Shown here in pieces: positions 1-9,213 of a DNA stretch of 64,000 bases; within the stretch, counting starts at the first letter, position 1; the number at the start of each line of letters is the position of its first letter. Under the pieces are notes generated by a model. That model ran no database searches, was not told the origin of the DNA, and saw only the letters and a program-made list of their open reading frames with translations. The translations under genes and the position numbers were made by a program. Source of the stretch: an uncultured Bacteroidota bacterium (GTDB lineage Bacteria > Bacteroidota > Bacteroidia > Chitinophagales > Chitinophagaceae); the NCBI GenBank assembly GCA_903824665.1, contig CAIJXT010000019.1:227472-291471 (forward strand), read 5' to 3'.

Positions 1-309
1 AATTCCAGGTTCATCCCTTTTGAATATTTGAGGGTAAAAATAGTGCAATAATCGGGATTTGATGGCTGCACTTGTTTGTTTTTGCTTCACTCGTTTTTAT
101 ATACTCCCGGCTCGCTTTATGCATAGGTGATAATTCTATTTATTGCAAACCAAAGGTTTCTGCATTTTTTTACGTCTTAATAGAATAGTGCATAGCTACA
201 GCCCAAAGCACCCTGTCAGTAGCCCTTTTTGCTATCTAATACAAATACCTGAACTTTGGCTCTGAAATTGTGGCCGGGCGCCTCTTCATGTTTTGAATAA
301 GGCAGTTAT
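1..309. other. Gene-free stretch upstream of the first gene
   Basis: AT-rich DNA with stop codons in all frames and no convincing coding region. It presumably carries the promoter of the gene starting at 310, but I could not pick out a clear TAnnTTTG element. The left part may be the tail of whatever lies before the window. No RNA gene or repeat was seen. Confidence 0.5.
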
Positions 310-2526
310 ATGCGTGTGAAAAAAATATTCTTTTCTTTTTTGTTGTCTCTCGTGAGTATATGCTCAGGATCTTCTGTCTATGCTTCACATGTATATGGAG
401 GTGATCTGCTGTACAAACATGTTTCGGGCGACCTCTACAGGGTCACACTCACGCTCTATGGCGACTGCAGCTCTGGCGTATTCCCATCACTGCTGCAATC
501 AACGGCTAAGATCTATATATATAAAAACGGCAGTTTTTATAGTTTTCGCGATTTGCTGCGGGAAGATGACGGGGTGGAAGTATCGCCCGTATGTCCGCGA
601 ATGCTTCCGAATACTACCTGCAACGGTGGTTCGCTGCCCGGGGTTAAAAGATTTATATTTTCAGATACCGTCACGCTTGTTGGGTTAGCAGCAAACTGGC
701 GGTTTATCTTCTCCGGCGATCTGGGAATAAGCCAGGCAGGCAGAAGCCAGAATATTACCAATGCTGCTGCCAGCACCATGCAAATTGAAGCACGACTGAA
801 TAACCTTACGGCACCCAATTCATCGCCACAATACACGAGTATACCTACTCCGTTCTACTGTTTGCGGCCGGGGCAGCAATACAATCAGGGTGCAATTGAT
901 GCCGATGGTGACTCGCTCGTTTTCAGCCTTGTATCCGGTGTCAACGGCGGCAATACGCAGAGCCCCCTGCTATCTGTGCCGGTCGACTATTTTGCACCTT
1001 ACAGCGGCGAAACACCTATAGGCACGGCTGCCGGCGATTTTTCGTTCAATGAACTGAACGGCCAGATGACCTTTACCCCCAGCACCATTCAGAATGCACT
1101 TGTTGTAAGCCAGGTGTCGGAATACCGGAATGGTGTGCTCATTGGCACCAGCCAGCGCGAGATGACTTTTATCGTATCGGCCGATTGTGATGGCAACCCA
1201 CCCACACTCAAAGTAACCAACACGGTAGGCGGTGTAGTAACCGGAAAGAATGTCATTAATATTTGTATTGGCACTCCGCGTGTTGCTTTTGGCATAGCTG
1301 TTGCCAATCCTGACCGCGATACCACTTATATTACGCCGAGAAGTGTGCCTGAAAACGCAGTGCTTACCGTTAATCAGAATAGTACACCTGATCCCAGTAT
1401 CGCTTTTTCGTGGGAAACAGCAGGCCTGCCTGCCGGAGTCTATACGTTCTTCCTTGATGTGCGCAACAACCATTGCCCCATTGCCAACAGGCAGACAATA
1501 GCCTACACGATAAACATAACCCCATTCCCAACTGTTGCGGCTTCGCCGGTACTGCCTACAAATTGTGTACGTCAGGCACTGGTAGAGTACAAGTTGGCAC
1601 TGGGATATGTACCGCGGTCTGTTGTGGTGAGCAACGGGGCCGGCATACTATATAACTACACCGATACCACCGGACTTATCAGGGACAGCCTGCCAGTGGG
1701 CAACTATACGGTTGTTGCTTCCTGCAGCCCACTATGTACTGTTACTGAAACATTCGCCATTGTTGACAGCGGCAAGCTGCCACTACAGCCCATCCGGCAG
1801 GTATTCTGCCAGCGCGACCGGGTGGCACAACTTCAGATCGATAAAGAAGGACCAGATGCCGTGGTAACCTGGTATGACGCCAACAACAATATTCTGCCCG
1901 ATGCTCCTACACCAACAACCTCCCTGCCTGCTACTTTTCGCTGGTATGTTAGCGAGCGCTACAAAGTATGTACTTCAGACAAGGCTCCGGTAGATGTGAT
2001 TGTAAATCCGCTGCCAGTGCCACAAATTATTAACGACCCTCAAAACATTTGTTTTGGCGACACCGTATATCTGGAGGCTACCGGCGGTGTGCAGTATTCA
2101 TGGACACCCGAAGACAGAATTCAGACAGGCACCAACGGCAAACTGTTCACACGACTCACAAACCCCGGATTATTCTGGGCAAAGGCCGTCAATGAATTTG
2201 GCTGTATGGATTCTGTTTCTGTTAAGTACGATAATATTCAGCCATGCTGCCAGTTCTCCTACCCTTCTGCTTTTACGCCCAATGGCGATGGGCATAACGA
2301 TGGTTTCAAAATCATCACCTATGGCAATACCAGAAGCTATAAACTGGCAGTCTACAACCGCTGGGGACAAATGGTATTTCTCACTTACGACCCGGGGCAA
2401 TACTGGGATGGCAAGCAATACGGTGTACCCTGCGAAACCGGCACCTACTACTATTTCTTTTCGGGCAAGTGCCTTACAAGTGCCAATGAGGAGAACCGTG
2501 AGGGGGATCTCACCCTTATTCGCTAA
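310..2526 (+). CDS. Secreted adhesin-like protein with gliding-motility-type C-terminal domain (T9SS type B)
   Basis: A 738-residue exported protein. Residues 1-25 form a signal peptide (KK, hydrophobic run, cleavage after VYA). The mature N-terminus (SHVYGGDLLY, then LYGDC near residue 50) matches the start of large Bacteroidota surface proteins that carry a gliding-motility-associated C-terminal domain. The middle (about 60-640) is a run of beta-rich, PKD/Ig-like sequence. The last 93 residues hold that domain: AFTPNGDG at 654-661, YNRWG near 682, YWDG and a TGTYYY block. In known members this tail (TIGR04131/CHU_C) directs export by the type IX system and anchoring at the cell surface. No enzyme motif is visible, so adhesion or a structural surface role is the best inference. 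It appears to be transcribed alone. Confidence 0.9.
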   Translation: MRVKKIFFSFLLSLVSICSGSSVYASHVYGGDLLYKHVSGDLYRVTLTLYGDCSSGVFPSLLQSTAKIYIYKNGSFYSFRDLLREDDGVEVSPVCPRMLPNTTCNGGSLPGVKRFIFSDTVTLVGLAANWRFIFSGDLGISQAGRSQNITNAAASTMQIEARLNNLTAPNSSPQYTSIPTPFYCLRPGQQYNQGAIDADGDSLVFSLVSGVNGGNTQSPLLSVPVDYFAPYSGETPIGTAAGDFSFNELNGQMTFTPSTIQNALVVSQVSEYRNGVLIGTSQREMTFIVSADCDGNPPTLKVTNTVGGVVTGKNVINICIGTPRVAFGIAVANPDRDTTYITPRSVPENAVLTVNQNSTPDPSIAFSWETAGLPAGVYTFFLDVRNNHCPIANRQTIAYTINITPFPTVAASPVLPTNCVRQALVEYKLALGYVPRSVVVSNGAGILYNYTDTTGLIRDSLPVGNYTVVASCSPLCTVTETFAIVDSGKLPLQPIRQVFCQRDRVAQLQIDKEGPDAVVTWYDANNNILPDAPTPTTSLPATFRWYVSERYKVCTSDKAPVDVIVNPLPVPQIINDPQNICFGDTVYLEATGGVQYSWTPEDRIQTGTNGKLFTRLTNPGLFWAKAVNEFGCMDSVSVKYDNIQPCCQFSYPSAFTPNGDGHNDGFKIITYGNTRSYKLAVYNRWGQMVFLTYDPGQYWDGKQYGVPCETGTYYYFFSGKCLTSANEENREGDLTLIR

Positions 2527-2698
2527 TTCCAAGAAGTATCAGAGTCAATGCTGCAAAGTGGCTTTCACAGCTGTTTAATTACCGATGCCGGACAGCGTCG
2601 CACACCTATAATGGTATGGCAGGCAAAACGTGCCGGTAACCAAATTATCGTTTACTTTCGTGTAACACTTCCATCAGGAATGTATCAAACCAACGAAT

Positions 2699-3310
2699 AT
2701 GTACTCATACTTAGCACTGGGCGATTCCTATACCATTGGTGAACAAGTACCACAGGCCGACAACTTTCCGCATCAGGCAGTTACTTTGCTGCGGCAGATG
2801 AAGTTTGATGTGGCTGATCCGGTCATCATTGCCACCACCGGCTGGACCACAGATGAACTGGCTGCAAATATCCGTGAGCACAATATAAATGAGACCTTCT
2901 CCTTTGTCACACTGCTTATCGGGGTGAATAATCAGTACCGTGGCCGCACCGTGGAAAACTACAGGGAAGAATATCTGCAACTGCAGCAACAGGCTATAGT
3001 TTTTGCCGGCGGCGTGCCACAGCGGGTATTTGTATTGTCTATACCCGATTGGGGAGTTACGCCTTTTGCAGCCGGCAAAGATCAGGCGCAGATAGCCCGC
3101 GATATAGATGACTACAACGCAGCTTGCCGCGATATAGCGCTGGCTGCACAATGCCATTATATAGAAATCACGGAAAGCACCCGCCATAATGCGGCGATAC
3201 CGGGCTTTCTTGCCGACGATGGCCTGCACCCATCTGGTAAAGAATATGCAGTATGGGCAAAGCGTCTGGCCGACAAAGTAGCAGGTGTATTGCAGTGGCA
3301 GCACAAATAA
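2699..3310 (+). CDS. SGNH/GDSL-family hydrolase
   Basis: A 203-residue protein without a signal peptide, so probably cytoplasmic. GDSYT at residues 8-12 is the block I nucleophile motif (Ser10). GVNN near 80 stands in for the usual GxND block III. DDGLHP at 173-178 supplies the catalytic Asp174 and His177 (DxxH). The complete set supports an active esterase, lipase or thioesterase of the SGNH fold; the substrate cannot be told from sequence. A near-match to the Bacteroidota -7 element (TACTTTCG) lies about 40 bases upstream. The end of the gene is 21 bases from miaE, but miaE has its own -7 element inside that gap, so a shared operon is not needed. Confidence 0.9.
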   Translation: MYSYLALGDSYTIGEQVPQADNFPHQAVTLLRQMKFDVADPVIIATTGWTTDELAANIREHNINETFSFVTLLIGVNNQYRGRTVENYREEYLQLQQQAIVFAGGVPQRVFVLSIPDWGVTPFAAGKDQAQIARDIDDYNAACRDIALAAQCHYIEITESTRHNAAIPGFLADDGLHPSGKEYAVWAKRLADKVAGVLQWQHK

Positions 3311-3315
3311 ATTGC

Positions 3316-3323
3316 TATTTTTG
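3316..3323 (+). promoter_or_regulatory. -7 promoter element of miaE
   Basis: TATTTTTG fits the Bacteroidota -7 consensus TAnnTTTG exactly. It ends 8 bases before the miaE ATG, which predicts a leader of only a few bases. No convincing -33 TTG was found at the standard spacing. Confidence 0.5.
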
Positions 3324-3331
3324 CGCCATCA

Positions 3332-3934
3332 ATGAGCACAGCTGACAATTCAATCCTGGGGCTGAAAATGCCTACCGATCCCCGCTGGGCCGATCTGGCC
3401 TCGATCTCGCTTAAGGAAATACTTACTGATCATGCATTCTGCGAGCAGAAAGCGGCTACACAGTGTATTTCACTCATTCAGCGGTACTCTGATAAAGAAG
3501 AGCTCGTGAGTGCGCTCTCTCCGATCGTAACAGAAGAGTGGGGTCACTTCCGTATGGTATGGGCAGAGATGAAGAAACGCGGCTTTCCGCTGGGCAGGCA
3601 GCGCAAAGACGAGTACGTGAACCTGCTGCTGCTGCACGAGCCCAAGAGTATACCTGACGACCAGAAGCTGCTGCACAAACTGCTGATCTGTGCACTCATT
3701 GAGGCGCGCAGCTGTGAGCGTTTCCGCCTGCTATCTGAGCAACTCGAAGAGGAGTCTTTGCGCAATTTCTACCACAAATTCATGGTATCAGAGGCAGGGC
3801 ATTACCGCTTGTTTATTGACCTCGCCAACTGCTATTTTCCGGCAGCGCTGGTGCGTGACGCATGGCAGCAGTGGCTCGATACAGAAACAAAGATATTATT
3901 GCAGCTTACACCCAGAGGCGACCGTATGCATTGA
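3332..3934 (+). CDS. miaE: tRNA-(ms2io6A)-hydroxylase MiaE
   Basis: A 200-residue diiron monooxygenase with a ferritin-like fold. It hydroxylates the isopentenyl chain of ms2i6A37 in tRNA, using O2, to give ms2io6A. The diiron ligands are visible in the expected order: Glu38, Glu69-x-x-His72, Glu124 and Glu154-x-x-His157. The length is usual for the family. Its substrate is made by MiaA and then MiaB, and miaB lies 7.7 kb away on the other strand in this window. The gene ends 15 bases before the stop codon of the convergent membrane-protein gene. Confidence 0.93.
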   Translation: MSTADNSILGLKMPTDPRWADLASISLKEILTDHAFCEQKAATQCISLIQRYSDKEELVSALSPIVTEEWGHFRMVWAEMKKRGFPLGRQRKDEYVNLLLLHEPKSIPDDQKLLHKLLICALIEARSCERFRLLSEQLEEESLRNFYHKFMVSEAGHYRLFIDLANCYFPAALVRDAWQQWLDTETKILLQLTPRGDRMH

Positions 3935-3949
3935 TACGGATGTGCCCTG

Positions 3950-5677
3950 TTATTTTTCAAACCGCGATACCGATACACGCTCTACGCTACCCCGAAAATC
4001 GCTTGCTGATGAGAGATACACCCGCACCGTACTACTATGATGGTCTGCAGGAATGCGCATGTACAAAGCATATGTATTTGTAGCGGTATCCTTGCTAATG
4101 GGGCTAAACAGCCGTACCCGCGCATCTTTAGTCATTATGCCACTGGTAATGGTGGCATGCATGAAACTTTGCCACAGGCAGCCCGGCGCCTTGATGCGGC
4201 TTTCTATTTTTATCCATGCTTCAGTTGCGCTGTTGCCAGTGACAGGTTGCTGCAGCAAAGTTGCCGACCCATTGGCAGCAAACGATATTTGCCCGGGTAT
4301 TGAAGTGTCGCCCACCACTGTTTTCCGGTACTGATCTTCATGGGTCAGTAATTCTTCATTGTCCAGCAGGCTCATATCTTCGGGCGTAGGATCCGGATCC
4401 AGATAAATAGCACCATAGTACTTCCGGTTCATATCGTCGTAATGCAGGATGGTGCTACAATATTGTACCGTCTGAAACAGATTGACACACAACAGATAGC
4501 CGAGCACGAGGTAAACAGGCAGCCGCCATTTTGTATTCGTGAGTTGTGTAAGCAATGCAGCAAAGGGCAATGCAAAAACCGGATAGCTCTGCACCAGCGC
4601 TCTGGTAGCGTAGCTACCACCATATCGCCATTCGTGCCACGCAATGATGATGTAGATGTTCAGCAATCCAAACCACAACACGGATTTTCTGAACGGAAAC
4701 TTCCTGATCAGCCACAAGCCGGCAACAAAACCCAATGTAACCGGTGTGTAAATAAACCAGCCTTTCTCCCAACCCAGCAACACACGGAAGTGTGGATTAA
4801 GAAAATCCCACTTGCTCCCTACATCAAACACAAATGAGCCGGTGGATAGCTTCCAGTATATAAGCTGCGGCGCTATGCCTGCCAGACCTGCTATTGCAGC
4901 ATAGACTATGTGTTTCCGGTTATTGCGTACCAGGAGCCATTTTGTGTTAGCGGTGGTTTTGTCCTGTGTATTCCAGAGCAGTGGTATGAGCACCATTATG
5001 GCCTCCGTGGGTCGACTCATTGTAGCGAGACCAACAATATATCCGGTCAGTATTGCCCAGCCGGTGGCGGGCCGCTCATGCCACTTCATGGTAGCATACA
5101 GCACCACTGCATACAGCACAAAGAGGTAGCCATGGCTCTGTCCGTTATCCACCGCGGCATATTGTATAAAGTTGGTTGCCAGGCACACCATAACGAGTGT
5201 TACGGCCGTGACCAGATCGCTGAAAAAACGCAGCAACACCACCCTTAGCAGCAGCAGCGCCAGCAGGCAGTAAACCAGTAGCCCGAAACCCAGTGTATAC
5301 TGATAGGGTGCCGAAAAACCATCTGCCGGGTATCCGTACAGTTGAGCAAGGTAGTGGGCGGTGATAAACAGTGGCAATTGCATCAGCGCTATGCCACCCA
5401 GGTACTTGAACACATAGTTACCGTTCTCTACCTTCATCGCCTGCCATCCGTTGCCGCCGGTTACATGGTATTGTTCGTCGATTGCACCCAGCCACTTCAA
5501 TTCCTTGTAATCGTGGTATATACCTATAGCCGGCAAATATATGTAGTAGCCGAAGGCGTCCCATTCTGTGACCTTGAGCGGTTGGTGTCCGGACTTCAGG
5601 TCGGAGTTGGCAATGCGGTATTGCAGCAGCACCAGGCTGATGAAGATACAGGCGATAAACGAAAGTATGTTCTTCAT
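3950..5677 (-). CDS. Multi-pass membrane protein, GT-C-like, function unknown
   Basis: A 575-residue integral membrane protein. The N-terminal 20 residues are a signal-anchor, followed by an extracytoplasmic stretch (about 25-95) with EWDAFGYYIYLP. About ten further hydrophobic helices run to residue 430 or so, then comes a soluble tail of about 140 residues (430-575). An acidic first loop with polytopic helices and a C-terminal soluble domain resembles GT-C glycosyltransferases of the PMT/ArnT type, which use polyprenyl-phosphate sugars. I see no decisive family signature, so this is an analogy only. Start ATG at 5677. The next gene on the strand (5716-6678) lies just upstream, 38 bases away, so the two could be co-transcribed. 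Confidence 0.8.
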   Translation of the reverse strand: MKNILSFIACIFISLVLLQYRIANSDLKSGHQPLKVTEWDAFGYYIYLPAIGIYHDYKELKWLGAIDEQYHVTGGNGWQAMKVENGNYVFKYLGGIALMQLPLFITAHYLAQLYGYPADGFSAPYQYTLGFGLLVYCLLALLLLRVVLLRFFSDLVTAVTLVMVCLATNFIQYAAVDNGQSHGYLFVLYAVVLYATMKWHERPATGWAILTGYIVGLATMSRPTEAIMVLIPLLWNTQDKTTANTKWLLVRNNRKHIVYAAIAGLAGIAPQLIYWKLSTGSFVFDVGSKWDFLNPHFRVLLGWEKGWFIYTPVTLGFVAGLWLIRKFPFRKSVLWFGLLNIYIIIAWHEWRYGGSYATRALVQSYPVFALPFAALLTQLTNTKWRLPVYLVLGYLLCVNLFQTVQYCSTILHYDDMNRKYYGAIYLDPDPTPEDMSLLDNEELLTHEDQYRKTVVGDTSIPGQISFAANGSATLLQQPVTGNSATEAWIKIESRIKAPGCLWQSFMHATITSGIMTKDARVRLFSPISKDTATNTYALYMRIPADHHSSTVRVYLSSASDFRGSVERVSVSRFEK

Positions 5678-5715
5678 TCATTTTGTTTTGGCGGCTGAAC
5701 TGCACTCCTACAGCT

Positions 5716-6678
5716 TTATAAAACGATCCGGTATATAGTACCTGCATCGCCGGCCAGTACCAGATTGCCGTTGGGGCTTTGTGCTATGGATCTTATGGTC
5801 TTTGTTGTAAAGGGTTTGTAAGGCACCCAGTTTTCGCCTCCGTCTCTGGTATAGATCACGGTGCCGTCATCGCCCGCTGCCCAGCCGTGCTGCACGTCTG
5901 TAAACAGGATGCAGCGCAATATGTATCGCGGCAGGGAGATATTATTCCCATTGCGCAGGCGGGCCCAGTTGGCGCCCCCGTCGGCAGACCTGAATATACT
6001 GCCACTGGAGCCGCAGACCCATATTGTACCTCCGTATTGTGCCATAGCGGTGAAATTGTCACCATCCACATCGAGATAAGCCCAGGTGTTGCCCCGGTCG
6101 GTTGTTTTCATGATTACCCCATAGCCAATAGCATAGCCTGTGTTGGTGTTGATCATGTAGACATTGTTGAGCCCGAACAGAAATGTTTGTTCGTCGATGA
6201 TCCGGAAGGTACTATCTACCCGTGTGATAGTGCTCTGTCGCTGTAGCACACTACTTACAAAAATCCCGGTATCGGCAGAGAAAAAACAGCCTCCCTTTGA
6301 CTCCAGCCAGTTGCCTATTCTATTAAATTTCCATGTCTTTCCTTTGTCCTTTGAATGCAGCACACAGCCGTCTATACCGCTCAGGTAAACCGTACCATCT
6401 GCCGACACACCCATACCATACAGCTCTTTGGGAGCAGCAGCCGAGCTATCGGCCGACCAGCTGTAGCCCCCGTCCGCAGAGCGCAGCATCACCGACCCGT
6501 AAAAGGTACTACCGCCACCTATCACGCAAATACTGTCATCGAGAAACCGGATATTATTGAGCCTGGCTGTGGTATGGCTGGTATGCTGCCAGACCTGACC
6601 AAACTCAAGCTCGTCGCGCTTGCAGGATTGCAGCACACACACGACAGCAAATAACAATAACAGGGTGCCCCTGATCAT
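5716..6678 (-). CDS. Exported YCF48/BNR-like beta-propeller lipoprotein
   Basis: The frame is open further upstream, but the ATG at 6678 is the credible start because it begins a lipoprotein signal (MIRGTLLLLF, then LQSC with Cys19). The mature protein of about 300 residues contains five Asp-box-like repeats (SADGGYSW, SKDKGKTW, TTDRGNTW, SADGGANW, TRDGGENW) spaced by about 40-60 residues. This is typical of the YCF48/sialidase-type propeller fold. Such propellers act as binding scaffolds; no catalytic residues can be assigned. It is probably anchored to a membrane by its lipidated cysteine. It precedes the polytopic membrane gene 3950-5677 on the same strand by 38 bases, so the two may act together at the envelope. 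Confidence 0.82.
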   Translation of the reverse strand: MIRGTLLLLFAVVCVLQSCKRDELEFGQVWQHTSHTTARLNNIRFLDDSICVIGGGSTFYGSVMLRSADGGYSWSADSSAAAPKELYGMGVSADGTVYLSGIDGCVLHSKDKGKTWKFNRIGNWLESKGGCFFSADTGIFVSSVLQRQSTITRVDSTFRIIDEQTFLFGLNNVYMINTNTGYAIGYGVIMKTTDRGNTWAYLDVDGDNFTAMAQYGGTIWVCGSSGSIFRSADGGANWARLRNGNNISLPRYILRCILFTDVQHGWAAGDDGTVIYTRDGGENWVPYKPFTTKTIRSIAQSPNGNLVLAGDAGTIYRIVL

Positions 6679-6789
6679 AACGGTATAACAGTGATTACAG
6701 TGCAATATAAGTTTAACCGGAAAGATCACAAAAACAGGGGGTAAAATACAGCACCATCGCCCCTTCATGCGGTTCTGCCTGTTTACAGA

Positions 6790-7575
6790 CTATATGATGC
6801 GCCGCACATCGTAGTAGTAGCGCATTACGTCTTTCTGTACCTGTTCAGGCTTGGTGTCTGCCGGCAGGATGATGAGCTTTTGTCGCACGCTTTCCTTAAG
6901 TGGCCGCACCGAAAAATCGAAGTAGGTAGCCGGTACATTGAACTGCTGGGCACCTATCATCTGTCCGGCTTTCATGCTTTGGCGTGGGCGCAGCGTAAGT
7001 ATATATGTTTCAGATTTGCTACCCTTGCGCACAGCGGACACCACTACGGTATATGGGGTAGTATTCTTAAACCAGAACTCTGAAGAGTAGATCACGCCAC
7101 ATTCCATTGTTGTCTGTTGCGAAGTGTCTTTGGGGCGTTTGGGAGGAACAATTGCCGGTGGCGTAGCGGGTATGTGCGAAGGGTTGTGCAGCAACGTAGT
7201 TCCGGGACCTTTGTCGTAGCCGTCGTGCACCTCGCTGGTGACAGTGCCATCCTCGGCAAACGAGGTATAGGTTCGGTACCATTGTATACCCGCATCGGGG
7301 GCGCTGCTGTACTCTGCTTTTTTTACACCACCATTAGGGTAAAATGAAAATGCTACCGAGGCATGGCCTGCAATGCGTCTTATCTCCCTGCTATAAATCT
7401 CCTTGCCTAGTGGGTTATAAGCTGTGGCCCGCCCCCAGTGCCGCAAGGTATCGTAACATTCTTTGGTGGACACCCTTCCATTATGATAGTAGGTATACCG
7501 GCATTTGGGGTATTCACGCGCATACAGGTTTCCGAATGAACAAAGGAATAACAATATGATGCCTGGTATCTTCAT
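6790..7575 (-). CDS. Exported protein with MORN-like repeats, function unknown
   Basis: A 261-residue protein with a clear signal peptide (1-19, cleavage after LYA). Residues about 25-115 contain MORN-variant-like repeats (YYHNGRVSTKE, FYPNGGVKKAEY, FAEDGTVTSEV), as in exported Bacteroidota proteins of the YwqK type. A Pro-rich linker (about 130-150) leads to a separate C-terminal beta domain of about 110 residues. The repeats suggest a binding or structural role; there is no enzyme signature. The stop lies 111 bases upstream of the start of the propeller lipoprotein on the same strand. Confidence 0.75.
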   Translation of the reverse strand: MKIPGIILLFLCSFGNLYAREYPKCRYTYYHNGRVSTKECYDTLRHWGRATAYNPLGKEIYSREIRRIAGHASVAFSFYPNGGVKKAEYSSAPDAGIQWYRTYTSFAEDGTVTSEVHDGYDKGPGTTLLHNPSHIPATPPAIVPPKRPKDTSQQTTMECGVIYSSEFWFKNTTPYTVVVSAVRKGSKSETYILTLRPRQSMKAGQMIGAQQFNVPATYFDFSVRPLKESVRQKLIILPADTKPEQVQKDVMRYYYDVRRII

Positions 7576-8107
7576 AATAAACGCAATTCAAAAATAGTGC
7601 GGGTTACGGGTTCGCAGTGTCAATGAATATTTAAATTTTCACATTTTTTCAACGCTGCAGCTGCTTTAAAATGGGGTTAAGAGCAGTATTTTTCTGCACC
7701 AACCCTTCTTTTTGCGCACTGGTGCGCAATTTTTTTTGTAACTGCCTACTATTAATTAATTAAATGATTATCAAATTATTACACATACCTCAACAATTCA
7801 TTTTTGCGCAAAAATTGCGCACTTGCTGCCATAACAAAATACCCTATGTGTTACTGCAGCAAGTGACTGTGTTATGCTCTACTAAAGATCGGAAATAATG
7901 CTGATGGCTGCAAAACAGGTATTTATGATATCGCAGTAGCGGTATATGATAAAAGATTTTTTTGGCTCGGAAAACCGGAGGGACAGGGTTAAAACCAATG
8001 GATAAATGTGGTGGTTGATGGAGGATAACCTTCAGTGATATTTTATAAATTTGACCAATGCGAATTGATAGACATTTAGAAGCATTCACAAAATCAAATA
8101 GCTTGCC
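7576..8107. other. AT-rich gene-free stretch with TGCGCA motifs
   Basis: This 532-base gap separates the exported-protein gene from the nuclease gene at 8108, and the two genes are divergent, so both promoters should lie here. It is visibly richer in A+T than its flanks, with TTAATTAATTAA near 7752. It contains the paired TGCGCA palindromes listed separately. No coding region, tRNA or terminator hairpin was found. Confidence 0.6.
7713..7821. promoter_or_regulatory. Two pairs of TGCGCA palindromes, possible operators
   Basis: The self-complementary hexamer TGCGCA occurs four times: 7713-7718, 7723-7728, 7805-7810 and 7816-7821. The first pair forms the perfect inverted repeat TGCGCAC-TG-GTGCGCA (7713-7728). 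The second pair is separated by AAAAT. Within each pair the copies are 10 or 11 bases apart, about one helical turn, and the pairs are about 92 bases apart with an AT-rich run between. This looks like a binding site for a dimeric regulator acting on one or both divergent genes. No regulator can be named. Confidence 0.4.
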
Positions 8108-8809
8108 ATGAAGCTGGTTACATGGAATTGCAATGGCGCTCTAAGAAACAAGTATCAATCGTTGATGCAAATGGATGCCGACATAATGATCATTCAAGAG
8201 TGTGAAGATCCCGAGCAATGTTCGGATAAACTATACAAGAGCTGGGCTAATAACTACATTTGGATAGGTGATTCTAAACACAAAGGCATTGGGGTTTTCT
8301 GTAAGGCAAATGTTATGCTATCCCAAAATGACTGGCATAGCGATGGTGCAAAGCACTTTATTTCAGCGAGAATCAATGGCAATTTTGACCTTGTTGCCGT
8401 ATGGACACGGAGAAGTAACTCAGGTAAATACAGATATATCGGTCAATTTTGGAAGTATCTACAAACGAACAAGGGAAGATTGACCGATTGTATCATTTTG
8501 GGGGACTTCAATAGTAATGTAATATGGGACAGGAAGAAAAGTACTTGTAATCATTCTGATGTTGTTCGCGAACTTGATGAAATTGGCGTAGTTAGTTTGT
8601 ATCATGAAACCTACAATGCCGGGCAAGGACTAGAATTGCACCCCACATTCTACTTGCAAAGGAATTTGGAAAAACCTTACCATATAGACTATATATTCTG
8701 TAGCAAGAAGAGGTGCTCCAATGTTTTGAAATTTGAAATCGGGTCTGCTGAAAACTGGTTGAGTATTAGCGATCATTTACCTGTTATTGTGGATATCGAC
8801 ATCAACTGA
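8108..8809 (+). CDS. Endonuclease/exonuclease/phosphatase (EEP) family protein
   Basis: A 233-residue soluble protein with the EEP signature: WNCNG at 6-10 (Asn7), QE at 30-31 (metal-binding Glu31), LGDFN at 131-135 (Asp133/Asn135), HIDYIF near 195 and SDH at 221-223 (Asp222, His223). All catalytic positions are present, so it should be an active phosphodiesterase of the DNase I/exonuclease III fold. The substrate could be DNA, RNA or a phospholipid. It has no signal peptide, which favours a nucleic acid. Codon use is clearly more A/T-rich than in flanking genes. It stands alone between the palindromes and a toxin-antitoxin pair, which suggests an acquired accessory gene. Confidence 0.85.
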   Translation: MKLVTWNCNGALRNKYQSLMQMDADIMIIQECEDPEQCSDKLYKSWANNYIWIGDSKHKGIGVFCKANVMLSQNDWHSDGAKHFISARINGNFDLVAVWTRRSNSGKYRYIGQFWKYLQTNKGRLTDCIILGDFNSNVIWDRKKSTCNHSDVVRELDEIGVVSLYHETYNAGQGLELHPTFYLQRNLEKPYHIDYIFCSKKRCSNVLKFEIGSAENWLSISDHLPVIVDIDIN

Positions 8810-8844
8810 AACCAATAATTCCGGTTCTTCGCATTGCACGATAT

Positions 8845-8859
8845 TGCGACTGTGTCGCA
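8845..8859. repeat. Short inverted repeat after the nuclease gene
   Basis: TGCGAC-TGT-GTCGCA forms a 6-bp stem 36 bases after the stop of the EEP gene. It is followed by an A-rich rather than T-rich run on the + strand, so it is a weak terminator candidate at best. Confidence 0.25.
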
Positions 8860-8955
8860 TCGCAAAAAATCTCACAATGGGTGGCAAACAGCGAAGCGAG
8901 CCGATCACCATAGCTTCGAATAAAAAAGTCCCGCATTGCTGCAAGCCGCAAATAC

Positions 8956-9213
8956 TTATTCATAAACATCTTTTCGGTGTCTCACTCTTCGAATATCAAC
9001 TACTTCGATTTTATCTTCAACCGTGTAAATGATTCGGTAATCGCCTACTCTTACCCGCCACAAATTCTCAAAAATCCCTTTCAGCTTTTTACAGCCTTCT
9101 GGCCTGGGCTCGATTGCCAGATGATCAATTGCAACTTCAATTTTCTTTAAAGCAATGGCTGGCAGCCTGTTCATATCTTTTTCAGCACTATTGCTGATGA
9201 GTATCTGGTACAT
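8956..9213 (-). CDS. RelE/ParE-family toxin
   Basis: An 85-residue protein with the RelE/ParE fold pattern: MYQILIS strand, a helical region with KDMNRLP and LKKIEVAIDHL, GCKKLKG, then LWRVRVGDYRIIYTVED and a basic RRVRHRKDVYE tail. Conserved Arg/Lys residues in the last strands (R53/R55 region, RIIY, RHR) suit a ribosome-dependent mRNA interferase of the RelE/YoeB type rather than a gyrase poison, but sequence alone cannot settle that. Its ATG overlaps the antitoxin stop codon by one base (TAATG), so the two are translationally coupled. Confidence 0.92.
   Translation of the reverse strand: MYQILISNSAEKDMNRLPAIALKKIEVAIDHLAIEPRPEGCKKLKGIFENLWRVRVGDYRIIYTVEDKIEVVDIRRVRHRKDVYE

Noticed and set aside
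2548-2742. Small gene between the first protein and the GDSL hydrolase
   Set aside because: The frame overlaps the hydrolase start, has no recognisable features and a composition like non-coding DNA.
8860-8955. Remnant of another mobile or toxin gene between the nuclease and RelE
   Set aside because: Only short, unrecognisable open frames and no inverted repeats typical of an insertion sequence.
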